Shown here one piece after another: positions 55,327-64,000 of a DNA stretch of 64,000 bases. Source of the DNA: Chitinophaga pinensis (lineage in GTDB: Bacteria; Bacteroidota; Bacteroidia; Chitinophagales; Chitinophagaceae); NCBI GenBank assembly GCA_945862385.1, contig CAMAXV010000005.1, forward strand, positions 98,202 to 162,201, given 5' to 3'. Every line of letters begins with the position of its first letter. The stretch's first letter is position 1. Both the position numbers and the translations under genes were made by a program. The notes below the pieces were generated by a model. That model was not told the origin of the DNA. It searched no databases and saw only the letters and a program-made list of their open reading frames with translations.

Positions 55327-58248
55327 ATGCAAGACAAGCTGAAACAATTATCTAAAAGTCTGGAAGGACAATTGTACACCGATAAGACGATGCGCACCCT
55401 TTATGCCACCGATGCGTCGGCTTACCGGGAGATGCCGCTGGCGGTGGCCATTCCGAAGACGAAGGAGGATATTGTAAGCCTGATCAGGTTTGCCCGTGAA
55501 AACGGGACTTCCCTCATTCCGCGGACAGCCGGCACTTCGCTGGCCGGACAGGTTGTAGGTCATGGCATTGTGGTAGATGTGTCGAAACACTTTACAAAAA
55601 TCCTCGAACTCAACAAGGAAGAAGGCTGGGTGCGGGTAGAGCCAGGGGTGGTTCGGGATGAATTGAATCTTTTTCTTAAACCACACGGATTGTTTTTTGG
55701 TCCGGAGACCTCCACTGCCAACCGCGCCATGATTGGCGGGATGGTAGGCAACAATTCTTGCGGATCCAACTCTGTGGTGTACAAAAGCACCCGCGAGCAC
55801 CTGCTGGAAGTAAATGCCTTCCTCAGTGACGGGTCGGAGGTGATGTTCCAGGCACTCAGTCTGGATGAGTTTCACACCAAATGTGAGCTTGGTACCCTGG
55901 AGGGGAATATTTACAAAACTATCCGCTCACTGCTGGGTAATTACGATAATCAGGAAGAGATACGCAGGGAGTTTCCCAAGAAAAGCGTGGAGCGCAGGAA
56001 TACCGGTTATGCCGTTGATCTGCTGGTAGAGATGGCACCCTTCACCGCAGGCGGACCAGATTTCAATTTCTGTTCACTCATAGCAGGATCTGAAGGTACG
56101 CTTGCCTTCATCACTGAAATCAAGTTGCACGTCAATGCCGCTCCGCCCAAAGAGACAGGATTGTTGTGCGCGCATTTCAACAGCATTGATGAGTCGCTTC
56201 GCGCCAACCTGATCGGATTGAAATACAGGCCCAGTGCCAGCGAACTCATGGATCATTATATTTTGGAATGCACCAAAGGAAATATTGAGCAAAGCAAGAA
56301 CAGGTTCTTTGTGCAGGGTGATCCCGGTGCCATTTTGGTAATAGAGTTTCAGAAGGAGACCCGTGAAGAGATTCTGGCTATCACGCAACAGGTGGAAGCA
56401 GAGATGCGTGCTGCCGGATTGGGTTATCATTTCCCGGTGTTGTTTGGAGCGGATACCAAGAAGATCTGGACTCTGCGCAAGGCCGGACTCGGATTGCTCA
56501 GCAACCTCCCAGGAGATGAGAAGGCTGTGCCGGTGATTGAAGATACAGCAGTGGATGTGGAAGACCTTCCGGCTTATATCGCGGAGTTTAACGAGATCCT
56601 GAAGAAGCATGGATTGTATTCCGTGCATTATGCCCATGCCGGTTCCGGTGAATTGCACCTGAGGCCCATCATCAATCTGAAGACAGAAGAAGGTAACAGG
56701 TTGTTTCGGGTGATAGCAGAAGAAGTAGCCACACTGGTGAAGAAATACAGGGGATCGTTGAGTGGAGAGCATGGCGACGGAAGACTCCGTGGAGAGTTCA
56801 TCCAGCAGATGGTTGGTGAAAAGAATTACAGGTTGTTGAAAGAAGTGAAGAACGTGTGGGATCCGCAACATATTTTCAATCCCAACAAGATTGTGGATAC
56901 TCCTCCCATGAACAGCATGTTGCGGTATGTACCCGGACAATTCACGCCGGCGTTCAAAACGATTTTCAGGTTTCACCAGCAAGACATTTTGCAGCATGCA
57001 GAGCAATGCAATGGCAGTGGAGATTGCAGAAAGAGTCATCTTTCCGGAGGTACTATGTGTCCCAGTTACATGGCAACAAGAAACGAAAAAGATACCACCA
57101 GGGCCAGGGCTAATATTCTTCGTGAGTTTCTGACCAACAGCGACAAGCAGAACCGCTATGATCACAAGGAGATATACGAGGTGATGAGTCTGTGCCTCAG
57201 TTGCAAGGCCTGTAAGAGTGAATGTCCGTCTAACGTAGACATGGCCAAGCTCAAAGCTGAATTTTTGCAGCATTATTACGATGCCAATGGTGTACCCTTC
57301 AGAAGCAGGCTTATAGCCAATTTCACTGCTACAGCTAAGCTCGGATCCATTGCGCCAGGGTTGTACAATTGGGTGATGGACAATCCCCTCCTCGGCGGAA
57401 TGATCAAACGGATGTCTGGTTTTGCGGTTGAACGCAGCATGCCTCATTTGTCGAAACAGACCTTACGCAGTTGGTATGCGAAACACAGGCATGTGCAGGA
57501 TTTGAAGCAGTATGCAAGAGAAGTGCATCTCTTTTGTGATGAGTTCACCAATTACAATGATGCCCATATTGGTATTAGAAGTATTCAGTTACTCAATGCG
57601 CTAGGGTATGCTGTTCGCATGGTAGAACATGAAGAGAGCGGCAGGACCTGGTTGTCGAAAGGACTCGTTAGAAAAGCCAAGCAGATTGCCAACAAGAACA
57701 TTGGGATATTTGCTCCGATTATCAGTGCAGCTCAACCACTCATTGGCATTGAACCCTCGGCGATACTGACTTTCAGGGATGAGTATCCTGAGCTTGCGGA
57801 TGATGACCAGCTTGATGCAGCCCAGCGACTCGCACAGCAGAGTTTTTATATCGATGAATTTTTAAGCAGAGAGATGGAGCGCGGACACATCCGCAAAGAC
57901 CAGTTCAAAATTGCAACACGGAAGATTATTTTCCATGGCCATTGCCAGCAGAAGTCGGTTGGAGATGCAGGCGCTACTGTGAAGGTCTTGTCGTTTCCCG
58001 AAGGACATACTGTTGAAACCATACCATCCGGCTGTTGCGGTATGGCAGGGTCTTTTGGGTATGAGAAAGAGCACTATGATGTGTCTATGCAGATAGGAGA
58101 GCTGGTGTTGTTGCCCAAAGTGCGCCAGCACCAGGGACAATGCACTGTTGCAGCTCCCGGAACCAGTTGCCGCCATCAGATAAAAGACGGAACAGGCGAG
58201 AAAGCACTTCATCCCGTGGAGATTTTGTGGGAGGCGGTTAGGGTGTAA
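55327..58248 (+). CDS. FAD-linked oxidase fused to a Fe-S (GlcF-like) domain
   Basis: A 973-residue fusion of a D-lactate/glycolate-type FAD oxidase (FAD-binding ETSTANRAMIGGMVGNNSCG, barrel end HAGSGELHLRP, LSGEHGDGRLRGEF) to a ferredoxin-like domain with CLSCKACKSECPSNVDMAK and a further Cys set in GTMCPSYMATR. Two C-terminal CCG segments (HGHCQQKS; SGCCGMAGSFGYEKEHYDVS; APGTSCRHQI) follow. It probably oxidises a 2-hydroxyacid such as D-lactate, feeding electrons to the quinone pool. The ATG at 55327 fits; upstream sequence is repeat-flank. A short tandem repeat follows the stop. Confidence 0.92.
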   Translation: MQDKLKQLSKSLEGQLYTDKTMRTLYATDASAYREMPLAVAIPKTKEDIVSLIRFARENGTSLIPRTAGTSLAGQVVGHGIVVDVSKHFTKILELNKEEGWVRVEPGVVRDELNLFLKPHGLFFGPETSTANRAMIGGMVGNNSCGSNSVVYKSTREHLLEVNAFLSDGSEVMFQALSLDEFHTKCELGTLEGNIYKTIRSLLGNYDNQEEIRREFPKKSVERRNTGYAVDLLVEMAPFTAGGPDFNFCSLIAGSEGTLAFITEIKLHVNAAPPKETGLLCAHFNSIDESLRANLIGLKYRPSASELMDHYILECTKGNIEQSKNRFFVQGDPGAILVIEFQKETREEILAITQQVEAEMRAAGLGYHFPVLFGADTKKIWTLRKAGLGLLSNLPGDEKAVPVIEDTAVDVEDLPAYIAEFNEILKKHGLYSVHYAHAGSGELHLRPIINLKTEEGNRLFRVIAEEVATLVKKYRGSLSGEHGDGRLRGEFIQQMVGEKNYRLLKEVKNVWDPQHIFNPNKIVDTPPMNSMLRYVPGQFTPAFKTIFRFHQQDILQHAEQCNGSGDCRKSHLSGGTMCPSYMATRNEKDTTRARANILREFLTNSDKQNRYDHKEIYEVMSLCLSCKACKSECPSNVDMAKLKAEFLQHYYDANGVPFRSRLIANFTATAKLGSIAPGLYNWVMDNPLLGGMIKRMSGFAVERSMPHLSKQTLRSWYAKHRHVQDLKQYAREVHLFCDEFTNYNDAHIGIRSIQLLNALGYAVRMVEHEESGRTWLSKGLVRKAKQIANKNIGIFAPIISAAQPLIGIEPSAILTFRDEYPELADDDQLDAAQRLAQQSFYIDEFLSREMERGHIRKDQFKIATRKIIFHGHCQQKSVGDAGATVKVLSFPEGHTVETIPSGCCGMAGSFGYEKEHYDVSMQIGELVLLPKVRQHQGQCTVAAPGTSCRHQIKDGTGEKALHPVEILWEAVRV

Positions 58249-58265
58249 GAGAGGACAAGGGGGAA

Positions 58266-58289
58266 AGTTGAGAGAGATAAGTTGAGAGA
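58266..58289. repeat. Second, short copy of the 14-bp tandem repeat
   Basis: About 1.7 units of AGTTGAGAGAGATA directly downstream of the FAD/Fe-S oxidoreductase stop codon, matching the array at 8455-8549. Both copies follow a gene end on the same strand. Confidence 0.8.
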
Positions 58290-58375
58290 ATAAATTATTT
58301 ACTGCCAAGGGGTGGCCCAAGTCTAAATTTTTTTAAATCATGATTTACAAAAGGCCTTTTGCAGAATGACTTTTA

Positions 58376-58774
58376 CTAAAACTCCTCAGCCATCATTTTC
58401 ACTTCATCAACAGAAATTGAATATTTTTCTGCAATTTCTTTGTGTGAGAGTAAACCATTTTTCAATTCTTTATTGATGGCGATGGATAATTGTAAACCCT
58501 CCAAACGGCCTTGTTTGAAGCTATCCATCACTTCTGTATTCCTACAACGGATATGATCCATATACGCATCATAGGTATATTGTTGTCCGGGTGTGAGTTT
58601 GGATTCATCTAAAATGATGGCTGCCTTGCGTAGGTTGGGATAATTACTTTTCAGTTCCATGGGCAGATGTTTGAAATAGTCTGGTTCAGCGAAGAACCTA
58701 ATCCATTGATGAAGTCGATTATTTATATCAAATTTACTACATTTCATGAATTTTTGTACTTCCAGAATAATCAT
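58376..58774 (-). pseudogene. C-terminal remnant of an Rpn/PD-(D/E)XK transposase-like gene
   Basis: The 132-residue frame has the C-terminal features of Rpn family nuclease/putative transposase proteins: RLHQWIRFFAEPDYF, LRKAAIILDESKLTPGQQYTYDAYMDHIRCR, KQGRLEGLQLSIAINKELKNGLLSHKEIAEKYSISVDEV. The nuclease core (D...ExK) that should precede it is missing, and no upstream minus-strand sequence supplies it. This looks like the tail of a decayed mobile-type gene left at the edge of the defence locus. It could still be expressed as a short protein. Confidence 0.65.
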
Positions 58775-59133
58775 GCTGACAGTTACTCAACCTAAAAAAA
58801 GTTTACAGGTTTAATCATCAATTCAAATTGTTAAAATCCTTCCATGGCTTTCACTCCTCCAATAGGTGGAGGTGTGGCTTACTACCTTGCTTACCTAACC
58901 AAACCAAATTTTATGCAAATTGTAGAATTAACCTTGAATCACCTGAACCTGTATTGTCCGGTAACGGGACAAGTGGGCAAGCCTATAACATAGTATAAAT
59001 TATTTTAATATGTTCTGTGTGTTACGGCCGGTGCAAATGCTACCGGTCGTAATTCTGTTTACTTAAACAGGGAATTGTTTAAATTTGAAGACCTGACCAT
59101 TGTCAATCATCCACCAAACTATCGTGCTAAAGC
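58775..59133. other. Gene-poor junction before the BREX locus
   Basis: 359 bases without a convincing gene. It holds the hairpin CCTCC/GGAGG around AATAGGT (58857-58873). A 26-codon frame at 58913-58993 on the plus strand (MQIVELTLNHLNLYC...) may be a remnant. A 9-bp stem ACGGCCGGT/ACCGGTCGT (59024-59032, 59042-59050) has one G-T pair and no T-run. No BREX regulator gene (WYL or HTH) was seen here. The stretch marks the boundary between chromosomal genes and the defence locus. Confidence 0.55.
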
Positions 59134-59892
59134 GTGAAAATTGATTCCTCATTGAATATATTGGGCAGTCTGCCCGACTGGAACCTGGTCACTCTTTTCC
59201 TGAATGCCAGTATCGGGTCAATGAAGAAATCAGGTGGTATCCATACCTATACTGCCATCAAAACAGACAAGTCTGTCATGCGTTTTGAAAAGGCGATCAC
59301 AGGTACATTAATCAGGTTTAAAAATGCGGATGTGGAAACGCTGATGCGTGATGTGCTCAACCAGGAACAAATTACGCACAATAGTCTTTTGCTGTTGTTC
59401 TGGAATGCTTCCAGTAACAATGAATTATTGCATTATCTGAATACGCATCTGTTTTTCCCGGCTTTTTACAGCGGAAGGATTTCCATCAAAAAAAATGAAG
59501 TGGCTGCCTGCATCCGTGATTTAAAAGCGCGCGAAAGCGATCTCAAAAAATGGTCTGATTCAACCATTGAAGTAACAGCCTCCAAATACCTGACGCTGCT
59601 AAAGAAATTTAACTTAATGGAGGGTGAACTGAACAAGACCATCATTCATCCTTACCTGAATGATCAGCTGTTTGTTATGTTTGTTTACTGGTTAAAATCC
59701 ATTTCACCAAAGCCTAACCTCCTAGATTCGGAGTGGATAATATACTGCTTTTCTGAACGAACAGTATTCATGGAGCGATTGATGCAAAAAAAATATACCC
59801 GCTATTTTCACCTCAACTTTACCGGTGACAAGCTGACCATTGAAACCATTCTTCCCTATTCAACCCTATACGATGCCCTTACAAAATCCTGA
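59134..59892 (+). CDS. brxA: BREX protein BrxA
   Basis: A 252-residue protein of the BrxA (DUF1819) family, a small NusB-like DNA-binding component of BREX phage defence. The phrases LPDWNLVTLFLNASI, RFEKAITGTLIRFKNAD, LLLLFWNASSNNELLHYLNTHLFFPAFYSGR and TVFMERLMQKKYTRYF are of that family. The start is GTG at 59134; an in-frame TAA ends the frame just upstream. The gene overlaps brxB by 20 bases and precedes brxC, the canonical BREX order, which strongly supports the call. Confidence 0.9.
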   Translation: MKIDSSLNILGSLPDWNLVTLFLNASIGSMKKSGGIHTYTAIKTDKSVMRFEKAITGTLIRFKNADVETLMRDVLNQEQITHNSLLLLFWNASSNNELLHYLNTHLFFPAFYSGRISIKKNEVAACIRDLKARESDLKKWSDSTIEVTASKYLTLLKKFNLMEGELNKTIIHPYLNDQLFVMFVYWLKSISPKPNLLDSEWIIYCFSERTVFMERLMQKKYTRYFHLNFTGDKLTIETILPYSTLYDALTKS

Positions 59893-60430
59893 ACATATCA
59901 TTCTTTCTGCCAAGCGGTTGGTGGAATCCGACAGGCGTTCAGAAATCAGGCTGAATGCCAATGGTGGTAATTCAATCCTGGTGGTCTGTGAACCGATGCG
60001 TGAACTGGAGTATATAGAACAGATGCGCCAACTACTTCCTGCTGATGGGTTTGAACTGATCGATCTGAATCAGACGCTCACCGATTTTATTGCTCAACAC
60101 AAGACGGAATTGCTACAACTTTTCGAGTTCCTGCAATCGGCTACACATGAAATTTTCAAGGCTCCCGCAGGGGAGGAATCCAATGACCTTTTTAAAGAGA
60201 TTCTAAACAAAATCAGCCGCGCCGTTGATAGCGGTAAAGTGCCGGTACTGATTCATACAGGAGCACTTTATGGAACAGGCATCCACAACATCCATATCAT
60301 GGAGGACGAGGCGGTGATGAAAGCTGCTCTGCCCCTGATTATCCTTTATCCGGCTACCACCGAGCCGGATAAGATTTTATTCCTGGGCAAATATCCCTCC
60401 TCCAAGTACCGTTGTATGATCATTCAATAA
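59873..60430 (+). CDS. brxB: BREX protein BrxB
   Basis: A 185-residue protein of the BrxB (DUF1788) family. NGGNSILVVCEPMRELEYIEQMRQLLPADGFELIDLNQ is followed by KVPVLIHTGALYGTGIHNIHIMED and PLIILYPATTEPDKILFLGKYPSSKYRCMII. It is an essential BREX component of unknown biochemistry. The ATG at 59873 overlaps the end of brxA by 20 bases; a longer TTG start reads into brxA sequence and is unlikely. It is followed by brxC 16 bases later. Confidence 0.9.
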   Translation: MPLQNPEHIILSAKRLVESDRRSEIRLNANGGNSILVVCEPMRELEYIEQMRQLLPADGFELIDLNQTLTDFIAQHKTELLQLFEFLQSATHEIFKAPAGEESNDLFKEILNKISRAVDSGKVPVLIHTGALYGTGIHNIHIMEDEAVMKAALPLIILYPATTEPDKILFLGKYPSSKYRCMIIQ

Positions 60431-60446
60431 TGCAGAAAACACACAC

Positions 60447-63400
60447 ATGCTGATAAAGGATTTATTAACCATCGATTTGAGTGAAGACATCAAAAATGTC
60501 ATCGACCTTGAAGACATTTCAGAAGCTGCCATACAGGCTGAAATTGAAAGCTATATCATCACAGATGGTCTGGCCAGGGAATACAGTGACTTCGTGTCCG
60601 TTTATACTTCCAACATCATTGAAACGGGTGTTTGGTTGTCTGGTTTTTATGGTTCGGGTAAGTCGTATTTCGGAAAGCTGCTGGGCTACATGATGAGCAA
60701 CCGCATCATCAACGGAACACCTGCTCGAGACAGGATCCTGCAGCGGTTTACGGGTATCGATGATGAATCGCTGGTGAAAAATGTCATTTCAAGACTGAAC
60801 AGCATCCATTCTCGTGTGGTACTGATGGATGTTGCCCGTCAGGATACATCCAATGGCTTTGCCTATGCCCTTTTCCGCAACTTTCTCAAATCACTGGAGC
60901 TACCGGAAAATGAACATGGCTTCCTGCTCTTCTCGCTCATGTGTGATTCAGGGTATGGCAGTATTGTTGATTTCTTTCAAGATAAATCTGGCCTTAACTG
61001 GGCTGATTTTAAGTATAACAGAACAATCTATTTCATCAAGATCAAGGAGCTGTTTCTCTCCCTTGGGAACTCGGAAGCGGATTATACCAATATCATGTCT
61101 ACCATCAGAAGGGAGATTGATGAATTTGATTCGGCTAAGTTAAAACAGGAACTAACCAATTATTTTGAGGTTGTAAAGGATGAAAAAATCGTTTTCCTTT
61201 TTGATGAAGCCAGCGAAGCCATCAATCAGGGTAAGTTCACCCTGCTGGACCTGCAGGGGCTTAGTGAATCGCTATCATCGCTGGGAGGGAAGGTTTGGAC
61301 TATTGCTATTGCACAGGAAAAGCTGGACGATGTCATCAACAACTCCAACATCAACCGGGCGCAGCTGACAAAAGTTACCGACCGCTTTAAAACCAAGATT
61401 CACCTGGAAGCAACGGAAGTGGATGTGATCATCAGGAGCAGGTTACTGAAGAAAAAAGACACGGCCATCCACCTGCTGAATGAGCACTACCAGCAACATT
61501 CTGGTAAGATTGCCGACCACAGTGGACTGTCAGGTGCAGCTAAAACAGAAACGGTAGATTCTTATATCACCTACTATCCGTTTTACAAGAACCAGTTCAC
61601 GCTTTTACAGAATTTTCTGTTCGGGCGGCAGGGTTATGCCTCCACAAAGGTTGCCGCCAGGGGCATGATCATCACGGCTTACGATATCCTGAAGCATGAA
61701 ATCCAGCATGAAAAGCTGTTCAGCATCGCCACCGGTTGGCAGATTGCGAAAGAAGCGCAGCCACAACCTCCGGTAAGATTGGTGAACCGATTTGCCAATG
61801 CGGAATTGATATTACAAAATGAGCACATCGATTTGCCTGGCCGTCACCTAATGGAAACCATTCATTTTCTCACGGAAGCGGAAATAGCTCCTGCCACGCT
61901 GAGTAATATTGTTAAGTCGTTTATTAAGTCGCCTGACGATTTCCATACCTCACAGGCTTCCATAGCCAAAGCCCTTGATGCCCTGGTGGAGCAGAAGGTA
62001 TTGCTATTAACCAACGGCACCTACCGCATCACCACGGATATTGAACAGCGGTTGCTGGATGAAATGAATCAATTTCAGGTACAGACATTCCGTAAAAAAC
62101 AACTGATTATTTCCGCTTACAAAAATGCAGCGCTTGTCAGGTCGCTGGCCAGGATTCAGGATAACAATGTGCAATATGATTTTTACATCACGTCAGACAA
62201 TGATGATGAACTGACAAATCCGGCCATCAAGCAGTTGAAGCTGAAAGTGAAGAGCATCTACAGTTATGACAACGATCGTGTTCCACAGATTGAACAACTG
62301 AAGACCCAATATCAAAACAACAAGGATGTTATCTGGCTGGCACCTGAAGGTAAATATTTTAGGGAGATTGACAGACTGTTGGATGATGTGGAGCGCATCA
62401 AATACCTGGAAGAAAAATATGCCAATCCACAGTCAGATGAAGGAGCCATTGTGCGTGCCTTTCAGGCAGAACGTTCGGTTAAGGAGAACCGGCTGAAGGA
62501 GTTGGTGGAGCAATCCCTCATCGAAAGCACTTCTATTTATTTGTACAATACAGCACAGTTAGACAGGAATAACTGGCAATCTCATCTGAATGGATTGCAG
62601 CGTCAGGTCATTCAAAATGTATACAGCCAGCGCCTTTCAGCCCAGCTATCTGATGCCATTGCAGAACGAATAATCAGAGAAGCCAATAACCAGCGCTTGC
62701 ATACCTTCTTTACCGGACAAGGACCGGATTTTCAGTTTTTTGATGCGCAGGGAAATTTTGTGGGAGAAAACCTCAAGCCGGCTGAACAGATCCTTTATAA
62801 AGTCAGGAACAGTTTTGTAGATGGCGCCACGCTTGAAAAAGACCTTGAACAACCACCCACCGGTTTTGGATTTGGTACTGTCATTACTACCGTAGCTGCA
62901 TTGATGCGGGGTAATAAGCTGATGGCTAAACACAATGGCGCAGACAAGTTCAGCTGGAAAGACGAGGGCGTAGCAACGATTTTCAGCAATGCCCGTGAGT
63001 TCAGGAGGGCCTCCTTTAAAGCCATTGCCCGATCCTTGCGCACAGATCAGAAGAACAGTTTGGTCACTGCACTTCAGGAGCTGGATTGCGAAACGCATAC
63101 CGGTAAAAAGATTGACTGGAACACCAATGATTACGATCTGGTGACATCCATTCGTGATCTTGCGAAACGCTTCTGTGAAAAGGTAGATGACATGAAGCGG
63201 CAGCAAAGGGATTTTGATGCACTCTTCAATTATCTTGAAACTTCAAAAGATTTGCTCGGATCTTTTACCGGTGCTGTTAGTGAGGCAAATTATATCGATA
63301 GGGCTGAAAATTTTCTGACACAAACCACTGTCTATGCCAATGCCATAAGTGAGATTGTTAAGGCGGAAAAATTCATCCGCAACAATCTGGATAAAGTGCG

Positions 63401-64000
63401 TCAATGGAAAACGTTTACAGATGGTGTTACAGATGAATTGACTAAAGCGGCAACCAACCATCCGGAAATCATTCAACTCATTGAAGCGTTTGGAAGCTTG
63501 TACGTGGCAGGAATCGTGACCAATTTCAGACCCCTGCAGGATAAAGCCCAGCAGGTGAAAGATGCCTATTACAACCTAATGACAGTGGCCGCCACAGAAA
63601 TGTCTGGTCGCTACAAGCTGCTGTATCAGGAAGCCTTGGCGCTTCAACAGGAGATCGATACACTTCCACCCGGATTGAATGTAGATGCAGCTGCAAAAAC
63701 AGGCAATATCGTCAGTTATGCGCAACAGCGCACTTCCGGCGCGGTAGACATTGATTATGATGTGCGTGATAAACAAACAAGGTTTACTTACTCTGAAATT
63801 CTCTCGTTCATTGAGTTGTTCAGCAGCCGGAAAACAGCACTCGACATCATTCGAAATGGCTTGGTCCGCAATCCGCCACCTGTACCTGATCCCAGCGAGC
63901 CTGAACCACCCAAAGCCAAAAAATATGTGGCAGCATTGCCCGGCCGGCAGCTTAAAGTGCATGTCTATAAATACTGGCTGCAGCAGGAATTGCAAAAACT
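60447..64000 (+). CDS. brxC: BREX ATPase BrxC, 3' end outside window
   Basis: An open frame of 1184 codons from the ATG at 60447 to the window edge. The P-loop GFYGSGKS is at 66-73, and a Walker B-like FLFDEASEA has D253 and E254. A long, charged helical C-terminal half follows (e.g. APEGKYFREIDRLLDDVERI). This fits BrxC/PglY AAA-type ATPases of about 1200 residues, so only a short tail should be missing. BrxC is required for BREX defence and methylation. I checked the frame at several points and found it open. pglX, pglZ and brxL are expected beyond 64000. Confidence 0.9.
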   Translation, partial: MLIKDLLTIDLSEDIKNVIDLEDISEAAIQAEIESYIITDGLAREYSDFVSVYTSNIIETGVWLSGFYGSGKSYFGKLLGYMMSNRIINGTPARDRILQRFTGIDDESLVKNVISRLNSIHSRVVLMDVARQDTSNGFAYALFRNFLKSLELPENEHGFLLFSLMCDSGYGSIVDFFQDKSGLNWADFKYNRTIYFIKIKELFLSLGNSEADYTNIMSTIRREIDEFDSAKLKQELTNYFEVVKDEKIVFLFDEASEAINQGKFTLLDLQGLSESLSSLGGKVWTIAIAQEKLDDVINNSNINRAQLTKVTDRFKTKIHLEATEVDVIIRSRLLKKKDTAIHLLNEHYQQHSGKIADHSGLSGAAKTETVDSYITYYPFYKNQFTLLQNFLFGRQGYASTKVAARGMIITAYDILKHEIQHEKLFSIATGWQIAKEAQPQPPVRLVNRFANAELILQNEHIDLPGRHLMETIHFLTEAEIAPATLSNIVKSFIKSPDDFHTSQASIAKALDALVEQKVLLLTNGTYRITTDIEQRLLDEMNQFQVQTFRKKQLIISAYKNAALVRSLARIQDNNVQYDFYITSDNDDELTNPAIKQLKLKVKSIYSYDNDRVPQIEQLKTQYQNNKDVIWLAPEGKYFREIDRLLDDVERIKYLEEKYANPQSDEGAIVRAFQAERSVKENRLKELVEQSLIESTSIYLYNTAQLDRNNWQSHLNGLQRQVIQNVYSQRLSAQLSDAIAERIIREANNQRLHTFFTGQGPDFQFFDAQGNFVGENLKPAEQILYKVRNSFVDGATLEKDLEQPPTGFGFGTVITTVAALMRGNKLMAKHNGADKFSWKDEGVATIFSNAREFRRASFKAIARSLRTDQKNSLVTALQELDCETHTGKKIDWNTNDYDLVTSIRDLAKRFCEKVDDMKRQQRDFDALFNYLETSKDLLGSFTGAVSEANYIDRAENFLTQTTVYANAISEIVKAEKFIRNNLDKVRQWKTFTDGVTDELTKAATNHPEIIQLIEAFGSLYVAGIVTNFRPLQDKAQQVKDAYYNLMTVAATEMSGRYKLLYQEALALQQEIDTLPPGLNVDAAAKTGNIVSYAQQRTSGAVDIDYDVRDKQTRFTYSEILSFIELFSSRKTALDIIRNGLVRNPPPVPDPSEPEPPKAKKYVAALPGRQLKVHVYKYWLQQELQK

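Noticed and set aside
56074..57447. Long minus-strand open frame of 457 codons opposite the FAD/Fe-S oxidoreductase gene
   Set aside because: It is antisense to a gene with clear family motifs along its whole length, and its translation has no recognisable domain and an odd composition rich in His, Ser and Leu. It is a by-product of codon bias.
1..64000. Search for tRNA, rRNA and riboswitch-like RNAs
   Set aside because: No tRNA T-loop/acceptor arrangement, rRNA stretch or well-known riboswitch core was recognised by eye; a covariance-model scan (tRNAscan-SE, Rfam) could still find one.

Overview
The window looks like a chromosome segment of a Bacteroidota bacterium, most likely of the Chitinophagaceae or a close relative. 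The reasons are two SusC/SusD outer-membrane pairs, many secreted proteins ending their signal peptides in AQ, lipoboxes of the form SC/GC, little sign of Shine-Dalgarno sites, and promoter boxes close to the Bacteroidota -7 consensus TAnnTTTG. No tRNA, rRNA, CRISPR array or intact insertion sequence was found.

Layout. 55-3360 (minus): an AlkD-like DNA glycosylase coupled to a class V aminotransferase, then a YceI protein with a b561-like membrane partner. 3496-4772: a small glycogen-binding-fold protein and a CorA metal channel. 4887-9636: a branched-chain amino acid cluster, leuC, leuD, a LeuA-family synthase resembling (R)-citramalate synthase, and leuB. 9649-10686: a secreted PmoA-like protein. 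10697-14969 (minus): a sucrose operon (transporter, fructokinase, amylosucrase-like enzyme). 15255-25850: a secreted M14 peptidase facing a SusC/SusD pair, then a secreted cytochrome c/PQQ sugar dehydrogenase and a sugar isomerase-like protein. 25923-31608: tcdA, a YkuK-like protein, a DctA-type symporter, a glycosyltransferase and an LVIVD lipoprotein. 31705-38277 (minus): DUF4397 lipoprotein, SusD, SusC and a decayed GH3 glycosidase gene. 38421-43435: cupin, methyltransferase, Gfo/Idh/MocA oxidoreductase, sialate-esterase-like protein and coaBC. 43459-46073 (minus): SRPBCC, OsmC and an arsenic operon arsR-arsM-arsC with a visible operator. 46241-58248: DUF2461, a second Gfo/Idh/MocA protein, a GNAT enzyme, a sarcosine-oxidase-like enzyme, envelope proteins, DUF2339 and a large FAD/Fe-S oxidoreductase. 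58376-64000: a decayed Rpn-type nuclease gene, a gene-poor junction, and the start of a BREX phage-defence locus (brxA, brxB, brxC), which runs off the right edge.

The main non-gene structure is a family of GC-rich palindromic intergenic elements. There are two composite copies of about 180-210 bp in opposite orientation and several partial copies. Two families of short tandem repeats also lie between genes. The most interesting items are the BREX locus and its junction, the composite palindromic elements, the GH3 pseudogene read in frame into SusC, and the citramalate-synthase-like enzyme in the leu cluster. No wholly unknown multi-gene system could be supported from sequence alone.
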